Assembly (NCBI GenBank): GCA_014529385.2
Contig: CM043970.1
Span: 69,460,567 to 69,524,566 of the forward strand
Direction: 5' to 3'
DNA: 64,000 nucleotides
From: Adiantum capillus-veneris
Taxonomy: Eukaryota > Streptophyta > Polypodiopsida > Polypodiales > Pteridaceae
The translations under genes were made by a program, and so were the position numbers. Below the pieces are notes generated by a model that saw only the letters and a program-made list of their open reading frames with translations, had not been told where the DNA came from and ran no database searches. Shown here piece after piece: positions 54,727 through 64,000 of this stretch. Within the stretch, counting starts at the first letter, position 1. Every line of letters starts with the position of its first letter.

Positions 54727-56870
54727 GCGGCCAAAGGCCACGGGCAGTACTAGTGTGTTTAAAGTAGCAATACCTTGCGATTTGTGTAACAATGAGTAGT
54801 GCTTGTTTTTTATATGTCTTCCCTCCCAATTTTTCGAGGGTTTTTGGACTCATTTGAAGATCTTGCCTGCCAAACCACAGATTATCAGACACTCCTTGAA
54901 TAGATGATAGAGGTCTTTACAAGCCGTTCTGCAGAGCATCTGTCTAGACCAATTCCCTTGTTAAGGACCTTCACTCTAATTGGCATGGCTCCCTGTTTCA
55001 CCTTCCATAAGAAAACCTTCATCCCATGCGGCCATTGAGGGCGCCATATGTTCTTTATGACTGTCTCCCATCTTAACCCTGGCCATTGTTGCCCCATTGC
55101 TTATAGAGCGAGGAGAACCAACCTTGTGATTCCATGATGGTGAGATATAAATCTTTAGTTTGAGATTTCAAGAAATATTTGTTCACAGGCCAGCGCCAAG
55201 ATTTCCACTCGATCTTGGATTCACTGTCCAACCACTCGAGCTTGGATTCATAGTCCAGCAGATACCACCTATTGAGTCATTCTAGAGCTGTACTGGTCAA
55301 AAATCTTTTTGACCCACCAAGACTAAACTGGCAGGCTAGCCGGTATGTTTCTTTCCAAAAGCCTCTGTTGTAGTCCCATAATTGGCCTATATATTTAAAA
55401 ACCTTGTTATTAACCTTTTTGGCAACTTCCCTCCAGAAAGACTCAGAAGGATGCCTCCAACCTTAGAGATCCCTGGGGACCATTGAGATAAAGAGTTGTG
55501 AAATCACCTTGTAATCTCTCACCATTCCAAAGCCTTCATTGCTCTGTTGTAGTTTTGACTAAGCTCGCTTGTCATACCGTACCCCCATGTTTTAGGATGG
55601 TCCACTGTGGGGCCAACAACTTGTCGTGCAAGTGTATTTTGAAGCTCTCCATAATATCCTTGGCCAAATTTTAATGAATACTTTTGTTTATGAACCCTTC
55701 TAGTTTCATGTAGTATCAAAATGCTTCTCTTGGTTTGGATGCTATTGTATGGGTTTTGTGGTAGAAAGGTCATGCTTTTGATCTCACATTGGTTATTAGT
55801 ACATTCTTAGAAGTGGCCATCACCAAGTAGGCTGGCACAAATTGAAGCAATTTCTTTAAGTGGAATCTCTAGGATATGCTTTACTTGCAAAGGAAATGAA
55901 AAGTGAACGAGGTGTGTGCAGATCTTGGGGAGGTAGGAATGTGGAGAACACAATGGCATGCAACAAAGGAATCCCTGCAGAAGGCAGGGTGTGGCAAGTG
56001 TCGCGCGACAAGTTAGGGGCCAAGAAACTATAATTTTTCAATGCAAGAACTCAACAATAGTGCAACGATTTCCAAGCAGTGGAGTGGTCAACGTGGAAGG
56101 CATTGTGTGAACCGTGAGGTCGTGAGGTTGATTTGAGATCTTGCATTACTGTTTCAAAGTTGCATCCTGCACTAGATGTTGTTTCTTCCTTCTTCTTCAC
56201 CTTCTTTAATGCTATGTGAGGTGCAGCGGAAGTGAATGTTGAACTTTGCTCAAGATGAGTGCTCCAAACTCTGCTCAAGGTTCCTTTTACTTATGGAAGG
56301 GAGAGCCTTCCGTTCCTTTAGTGAGAGAGTGCAAGTGATCACAAACAAAGTGGATAAATACTGTCCCGGGGAGGTCACCTAATAAAAATGTAACCTATCA
56401 CGTGAGTTTAACAGAAGGGTATTTAAAGTTCTTGAAACTTACAGAAATATATATACAGAAGGGCATTATTTTTTCAAATTTGAAAAAAACTTATAGATTT
56501 TAAAAGAAAAGGGTACATTATATTCCTAATAAAATTCACAGATAAGGGGTTTTACAAACATGTCTTGAAAGCACGTGATATGGTAGGCTGTTTACACATA
56601 GTGAACCCCCCGAGAACACTGTGAATGAAGGTGCTAAACTGAGAGATAGAGAGAGAAGCATACAACACCAAAATTTTGTTAAAACCTCCTCCAAAGGACC
56701 CACTCTCTATGGAAAGAGCGGTCTATTGCTATTGATTGCACAAATCTCTACAATGCTTTGGACTTGTCGACGACGACAGACTGAAATCTGAAAACGCTAG
56801 TGGCTGAAATCTACAAATCTTTATCTGCTGAATTTTGACTCTATGTCGATGACGACGGCTACGATGACGA

Positions 56871-58410
<1,540 letters not shown>

Positions 58411-60055
58411 TGTAATGCTGTAATGTAATGGAACTGGCCTATTTAACTTGAGAGTAGAGGAAATTAATGAGAGTACTTTTGAGAAATGACTTTGTGAGCA
58501 TAGCGGGTGAACATAATTGAAGATAGCAACATAATCATAGCAATTAATTAACTTGGCATGAACAATACTTTTGCAAGAGAGAGAATCTAGACAACATGAG
58601 AACAGTTGAGGTCCGGATTTATGTGGAGCCTGTCCCCCCTCCAATAGGCATTTGTATTATGATTTCTCCCATTAAGAGAGACTTATTACAATACAATCTT
58701 TGTGTTGCTTGTTACCTAGGTGATGCAATGAAGATGGAAAGCTTCATGCATCACAAGCATAACATAAACTTGAAGAAAGCTTTAACTATCCCAAGACAAA
58801 CACCTTCAAAGGTGGAGAGAGCTAGCAGGGAATGAGGGTAGGGAAGAGGAAACAGAAACATTTCATAGGAGAAAGAATGTTCCTCACTTATCATAACTCT
58901 TCTTGCTAGCATACATAATATCATAGTAATGAAGAAGAAGGAGATGGAAAGCTTAAGCATTGAAGCATGGCTCTTGGTTGGATTTGCACTCCATAGCCAA
59001 GAGTGTTGGTGTAAGTTCTCAACCTCTACTTTCTTCGAGAAGGAGAGGGAGATCTTGCACTTTGCATAGCACACAATGAGAGTGTTTGTGAGTGAGTGTG
59101 GGTGATTATACCCCCTAAGAAACCCCCTAGCTTGCTTGGGTCGACCCCCCCCCCCCCCCCCCTCCCCCCTTGTACCTCATGCTTGAAGCTCATTGGACCC
59201 CTCCAGGCCTAGTCAATCACAGGTAGGTGGCATTACAAGCAGCTAGGGTAGCCTTGGGACAAGTGTCCCCCTTTCCCCTTTGAGAGAGAGGACTTGCTAA
59301 ATGCAAAATCAAGTAATTAAATCACGTAAATTATCATTGGACCCCTTGGGTGGCCAACCAATAGGCTTCAGGCACACCATGATGGCAACATGAGGAGGAA
59401 CTTGACAAATGTCCCTTCTGCTTTCTTTGTACCATGTATGCCTTGTGTGAGTGTGTGGGTGTTCTCTCTCATCTTCCCTCATGTAGGGCTCGCCCCCTCC
59501 TTGTAGGGATTGAATATTTGACTTTTTGACACCTCAAGCCTCTCATGCATAGGCCTAGTTCCCACCACAAGCTTGGCCCTTAAGCACTTTAAGCTTGGGC
59601 TGGGTTCTCACCTCAAGTGCAACCCTAGCATCATGAGCATGTCAAGCACCTCAAGCATCTCAATCATCAAGCACCTCAAGCATCTCAAGCACCTCCATCA
59701 TCAAGCACCTCAGTCATCAAGCATGACAAGCAGGACTAGCACCTTGAGCTGGGTCGGGTTCCGGCCTCAAGCTCAACCCTAGCTTACCTAAGGTCAAAGG
59801 CCATTTATATACATTATTGGAGGTCTTAATGGAAGCTAACCATAAGGTCTTATTCTCCATTGGTTAGCCTTGCTCTGTGATAGACCAAATCTCATTTTTG
59901 GGCCCCTTTACCATTGGCCCCGTGTTGAGATAGATCTATAAGCACATGTCTATATCTTAACCCTTGTTCCCATTTATTCTCCCACATTAAGTGATTAGTT
60001 TAATATGAGAAAATCATTTGGGTTGGTTAGATATTAGGTATTAGATTTTATGACA
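58411..60055 (-). repeat. 3' LTR of gypsy element 2
   Basis: About 1,645 bp. Starts TGTCATAAAATC (minus strand at 60055), as in element 1, and probably ends GCATTACA at 58411. It includes a C run (59145-59162) and a degenerate minisatellite of TCAAGCACC/TCAAGCATC units (59640-59735) not present in element 1. Confidence 0.8.
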
Positions 60056-60070
60056 TTACCTCTCTCTTGA
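60056..60070 (-). other. Polypurine tract of gypsy element 2
   Basis: The minus strand reads AAGAGAGAGGTAA before TGTCATAAAA, so this is the plus-strand primer region. Confidence 0.65.
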
Positions 60071-60080
60071 AATCCTAGTC

Positions 60081-60148
60081 GTCCTCAACTATGAGGTAGA
60101 AGAGATAAGCCGTAGTCCTCGACTATGAGGTAGAAGAGATAAGCCGTA
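60081..60148. repeat. 34-bp tandem duplication
   Basis: GTCCTC(A/G)ACTATGAGG... repeated twice with one mismatch, between the polypurine tract and the integrase stop codon. Confidence 0.9.
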
Positions 60149-60346
60149 GTCATTAGTCAGTTTTACTTAGCAGGTAGAGGATCCCGTTTTACCCTACGAC
60201 ATCTTTCCAAGATGGATCATCAATCCATTTGGTGCTTGGGAGACATGGCTGCCGCAAGCATCTCTACTCTTTAGTCCATTTCATTCTCCCAAAGTAGAGT
60301 GACAAATTCTACCTAGTGTTTGAAAGCCAATAATTTTCTTTGAATG

Positions 60347-61330
60347 TTAAGGTCCTTCTGTGCTTGTCAGCAACAACTTTTGCCCTTTGTTGAGAGATGG
60401 ATATAGTCTCCTTAATCTTTTGAAAAGATCTTGTAGGTCATGGCTATACTCATCGACGACGAAGATCTTCCCATGTACTTTGAGCAGCAAGGGACTTTTA
60501 GATCTTCCCTCAATGATCTCAAAAGGTGCTTTTCCTGTAGAAGTATGTATACTATTATTGTAGGCACACTCTACAAGAGGTAAGTTCTTTTCCCATTGTG
60601 AGCATTGATCTACTTCGGTAACATAAGTCTTGAGTAGATCGAGTATCATAAGATTGGCTATCTCATTTTGGCCATCCATTTGTGGGTGATAGACCGAAGA
60701 GAAATTCAATCTTGTTCCTAGATTTTCAAAGAGACCTTTCCAGAAACTATTGGTCATTCTAGGATCTCTATCTGACACGAGGGATGTGGGTAATCCATGG
60801 TGCTTGAAAATCTGAGATATAAAGAGAGTTGCCAATTGATGTGCCTTAATAGTCTTTTTGACAGGAATAAAATGTGCTTTTTTGCTCAACTTCTCGACTA
60901 TTGTCCATATTCCCGTATTCCCATGGATAGACTTCGGTAATTCAAATATGAAATCCATGGATATACTCTCCCATGGTGAATTTGGGATAGGCAATGACTG
61001 GAGTAATCCAGGTTGCTTCCTTCTATCATACTTGGTCTTTTGGCATACCACACATTTTGAAGAAAACTCTCGTATGTCCACTTTCATGGTAGGCCAATAG
61101 AAGTATGTCTCTACTCCTCGGAGAGTAGGTTGAATACCTCTATGCCCCGCATATGGAGGAGCATGGGATTCATACATAACTTTCTCACGAAGGGAATGTG
61201 TAACACATAGCCTATTGCCGTGGAGAAGATAACCATCCTAGAAGGTGAATGGTTCCTCTTTCTCCCCCAAAGCAAGGACTGCCATTATGTCTCTATAGTC
61301 AGAGTCAGTAGCATACTCATCATCATAGAA
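60347..61330 (-). pseudogene. Integrase of gypsy element 2
   Basis: Zinc-binding region with H-A-P-P-Y-A-G-H-R-G and C-V-V-C-Q-K-T-K (C-x-x-C kept). Core with S-M-D-F-I-F-E-L-P, V-S-D-R-D-P-R-M-T and H-P-Q-M-D-G-Q-N-E, giving the D, D and E catalytic residues. The 276-codon frame from 61177 is intact to the C-terminal domain. Upstream, the link to RNase H has a frameshift near 61325 and stops. No chromodomain is visible before the stop. Confidence 0.9.
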
Positions 61331-61467
61331 GATAGATCATTGTGAGTAGCTATAGACACCGCATTAACTTTTGGTCGTCATGAAAGTGCATCGGCCACTT
61401 GATTGTGCTTACTAGCAATGTGAGCAATATGAAAATTAAATTGCAAAAGAAAATTTGCCCACCTTAT

Positions 61468-61980
61468 TTATTTGTCGGAAAGCTTGGTTTGCGTCATGAA
61501 ATACTTGAGACTTTGGTGATCGGCTTGCAGAATGAATGGAGTCCCCAATAAGTACTGCTTCCATGTGTCTAGGGCATGTAGAACAACTAAAAGCTCTTTC
61601 TCATAAATGCCCAATACTCGTTGATCAGTATTGAGCCTTCGGCTCTCATATGCTATGGCATGCCCTTCTTGAAGCAAAACTGCTCCAAGGAAATCACCAC
61701 AAGCATCACATTGGACCTGAAATGGCTTTGAGAGATCCGGAAGTACGAGGATTGGTTGGGAAGTAAGCTTCTCTTTGAGATTATCAAAAGCATTTTTCTC
61801 CTTAGCAGTCCATACATACTTAACGTTCTTCTTAGTTAAGTCGTGTAGTGGTCCTGCTACTTGAGAGAATTTTTTTATGAAGTGTCTATAGTATGCACAC
61901 ATACCAATAAAGCTTCTTAGCTCATGTAGATTCCTTGGGTTAGGCCATGCTTTTATTACCTCTAACTTTGATGGATCCAT
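61468..61980 (-). pseudogene. RNase H of gypsy element 2
   Basis: Follows RT in the same frame after one TAA. It includes the RT connection (M-D-P-S-K-L-E-V-I, M-C-A-Y-Y-R-H-F-I) and RNase H landmarks F-Q-V-Q-C-D-A-C-G, Y-E-K-E-L-L-V-V-L-H-A-L and A-D-H-Q-S-L-K-Y-F (T-D-H-Q-S-L in most relatives). Further in-frame TAA and TGA occur just after 61468 before H-N-Q-V-A-D-A-L-S. Confidence 0.9.
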
Positions 61981-62016
61981 ACGGATACCATCTTGAGAAA
62001 TAATATGACCTAAGTA

Positions 62017-62712
62017 TTAAATCTCTTGAAGGAAAAATTCACTTTTCTTTTGGTTGAGAAAAAACGCATTCTCCCTCAATGCTTGGAAAATCAATTTGAG
62101 ATGTTTCTTATGTTCCTCCAAATACTTGGAGTAGATGATGATATCATCAAAGAACACTCCAGTGAATTTACGATAAGGTCTAAAAGTTTTTTCCATTAGA
62201 GGATTGAACGTAGCAAGTGCATTAGTCAAGCCAAAAGGCATGACTAGATATTCATAAAGACCAAACGTTGTGCGAAACGCGGTCTTTAGGACATCTTCAT
62301 CCACGATCTTTATTTGATGATAGCCACTCTTAAGGTCAATCCTACAAAAGTAGGTAGATCCTTGTAGCTTATCAAATAGATCTTCTACCCGAGGCACGGG
62401 AAATCTGTTTTTGATAGTGATATGGTTTAGTGCTCGACACATACGGTATGTACCATCTTTCTTTTGCACTAAAAGGATTGGAGAACAAAAGGGAGAGGAA
62501 TTAGGCCTCACCATCCCTTTGTCTACCAATTCCTGTACTTGCCTCATGATCTCCTCTTGTTGAGCTTGTGAGACTCGATAAGGAGGCTTGTTAGGCGGTG
62601 AGCTTCCTGGAAGGAGCTCAATGCGATGGTCATCATCCCCTCGTTTAGGAGGTAAGTCCATAGGGATATCATCGATGAACACATCTTGGAATCCTTTTAG
62701 AAAATTATACAA
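62017..62712 (-). pseudogene. Reverse transcriptase of gypsy element 2
   Basis: 231 open codons covering the RT palm: M-V-R-P-N-S-S-P-F-C-S-P, R-I-D-L-K-S-G-Y-H-Q-I, V-M-P-F-G-L-T-N-A and the catalytic F-F-D-D-I-I-I-Y-S. The active site is intact. The 5' end is cut by the foreign segment at about 62731, removing protease and gag. A TAA (62019-62017) separates it from the connection domain. Confidence 0.92.
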
Positions 62713-62731
62713 GTTTAACTCTTCTTGATTC

Positions 62732-62819
62732 CAGTTGTTAGGAAATAAGACGTAGCTAAATAGATAATTGAGTAAATTACTTAATGGAGAGAGACAAATT
62801 TACATACACAAGATTATAG

Positions 62820-62880
<61 letters not shown>

Positions 62881-63360
62881 CATGATATACGTGGTTCACC
62901 CAATGTGGGCTACGTCCACGGGAAATCAGCCACTCAATGGCTTTAGTACTTCAAAACAAGAAGTAGTTTACAAAGGGATTATACCCTTAATGGAGCTCCC
63001 GCCTTGCTTCACTCTCACCACCTCACACTCACCTTGTTGCATCAACTTCACACACTATGAAATGTGTGTAGAAATGGCCTCCTTTTATAGTCCAAAAGCG
63101 TTGCCCTCTCTTATGAGAGGTAGCCATGTGTAGCCGCCCTTGTGTGAATAAGTCTAAATCGGACCCTCCAATCTGCCCATGTGTGGCCGCCCTTGAGAAG
63201 ACAAGTCCGCTTTTGAATTCGGCCACCGGCCATTGACTTCCGACCACCGGCCACCGGCCATTGACTACCGGCCATCGGCCAACCGACGGTTGTTTTCCGA
63301 CCATTTTCCGGCCGCCGTCCAGCCATAATATTTCGGCGAGGAAAAAAAAGTCTCACTTAG
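62732..63360. repeat. Probable Ty1/copia-type LTR or relic replacing gag
   Basis: Begins TGTTAGGAAATAAG at the exact point where gypsy homology stops and includes ACGTGGTTCACCCAATGTGG and CTACGTCCACGGG, a segment common in plant copia LTRs. A (GA)n of about 55 bp (62822-62876) and repeated ACCGGCCATTGACT units (63225-63290) lie within. The right edge is where gypsy LTR homology resumes; no internal domain or TSD is visible. Confidence 0.5.
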
Positions 63361-64000
63361 TAATTAGCTTGGTAGAGGAGATGAGCATGCATTGAAGCTT
63401 GGCTCTTGGTTGGATTTGCATCCACATGCCAAGAGTGTGTTGATGTAGGCTTCTATCTCACAAGCTTGGAGTAGGTGATGAGCTCTCCATTAAAGCTTGG
63501 GAAGAGATAGTCTTCTCTTTCTTCACACATGAGATTGTGTGAGTGTGTGTGTGATAATGCCTTGGAAAAATCAGCCCCCTCTCTCTCTTGGGCGAGCCCT
63601 CTTCTATTTGCTCTTGCTGAGCCCTCATTGGCTCTCCCCAAGTCAAGCCAATGACAATTAAGCAGCATAAGTGATAGCCTTCTGACATGTGTCCCCCTTT
63701 CCCCTTTTGTGAGAGCTCTAGATAATTAAATAATTAAACTAAACTCTCATTGGACCCCTTTGCCTCCTGGCCAATAGGAATCACGCAAGCCATTGGGCTC
63801 CTGAATGCTCATTGGACCCCTTGTGAGACTGCCCAATAGTCTTCTAGGAGACTTAATTCTCATTGGTTTCTTTTATTAAATGTTTTTAAATTAATTAAAC
63901 TAGATTTACTCTAGCCTAATTCTCATTGGTCCACCTCCAAGGCCATCCAATAGGAATTGGGCACACCTTGTGGGCATCTGGGCTAGGGAGCTGACATGTG
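63360..64000 (-). repeat. Part of the 5' LTR of gypsy element 2
   Basis: TTGAAGC(T/A)TGGCTCTTGGTTGG and following bases match the 3' LTR near 58968. The part from about 63700 matches element 1's LTR near 7690-7800 in reverse complement. The LTR continues beyond the window. Confidence 0.82.

Larger units (their letters stand above)
52194..56870. repeat. Segmental duplication, copy 2
   Basis: Nearly identical to 40099-44765. The left breakpoint is inside the Athila-like LTR and abuts the PUT pseudogene; the right breakpoint is inside the LTR of the small element, followed by unrelated (TC)n/(CA)n sequence. It carries the same gene X exon, 146-codon ORF and LINE relic as copy 1. Confidence 0.93.
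58411..64000 (-). mobile_element. Ty3/gypsy LTR retrotransposon (element 2), runs off the window
   Basis: Same family as element 1, in opposite orientation. Complete 3' LTR (58411-60055), integrase, RNase H and RT. Then, where protease and gag should be, a foreign LTR-like segment (62732-63360), then part of the 5' LTR (63360 to window end). The gag-protease half and the inner part of the 5' LTR are therefore missing. RT and integrase catalytic residues are better kept than in element 1, but stops and a frameshift remain. Confidence 0.88.

Overview
The window looks like nuclear DNA of a land plant with a large, repeat-rich genome. Supporting signs are Ty3/gypsy and Ty1/copia LTR retrotransposons primed by initiator tRNA-Met or tRNA-Asp, a polyamine-transporter (PUT/LAT) pseudogene of plant type, a possible EAR-type repressor, long (GA)n tracts and introns of about 75-95 bp. 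A fern or another seed-free plant is my guess; nothing seen proves it. Most of the window is nested mobile DNA.

Layout. 1-2.9 kb: minus-strand relics of a Ty1/copia gag and of an Athila-like ORF. 7.0-13.8 kb: a decayed Ty3/gypsy element on the plus strand with intact AATGA target-site duplications (TSD). 16.3-17.5 kb: a foldback repeat, then a 217-242 aa gene with two DLELR-type motifs. 20.2-27.9 kb plus 40.6-41.1 kb: a compact block of four genes. Two unrecognised genes (A, B) run rightward. A histone-H3-like gene and a large transposase-like gene (X) run leftward. Their 3' ends converge on an 812-bp palindrome of palindromes. Gene X is split by a 12.7-kb LTR retrotransposon (27873-40594, minus strand, TSD GGGAC, tRNA-Asp primer site); removing it and one TSD copy restores the reading frame of gene X.

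The inserted element has gag and protease but no recognisable reverse transcriptase or integrase. It also carries a Trp-Pro-Lys repeat ORF, a captured piece of a DEAD-box RNA helicase, seven copies of a 24-bp palindrome in its leader, and a 1.3-kb DNA element inserted at TTAA inside gag.

40.1-44.8 kb and 52.2-56.9 kb are two copies of a segmental duplication of about 4.7 kb. The left end of the second copy lies in a truncated LTR abutting the PUT pseudogene (51.35-52.19 kb). Between the copies are a small non-autonomous LTR element (44.15-48.33 kb), a copia gag fragment and a 276-bp inverted-repeat element with a tRNA-like core. 58.4-64.0 kb is a second Ty3/gypsy element on the minus strand, of the same family as the first, with RT, RNase H and integrase but with its gag-protease region replaced by a probable copia LTR.

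Many genes here are one open frame broken by single in-frame stops (TGA, TAG, TAA), nearly all explicable as C-to-T changes in CGA, CAG or CAA. This fits methylation-driven decay. The most unusual content is the four-gene block containing a divergent histone H3.
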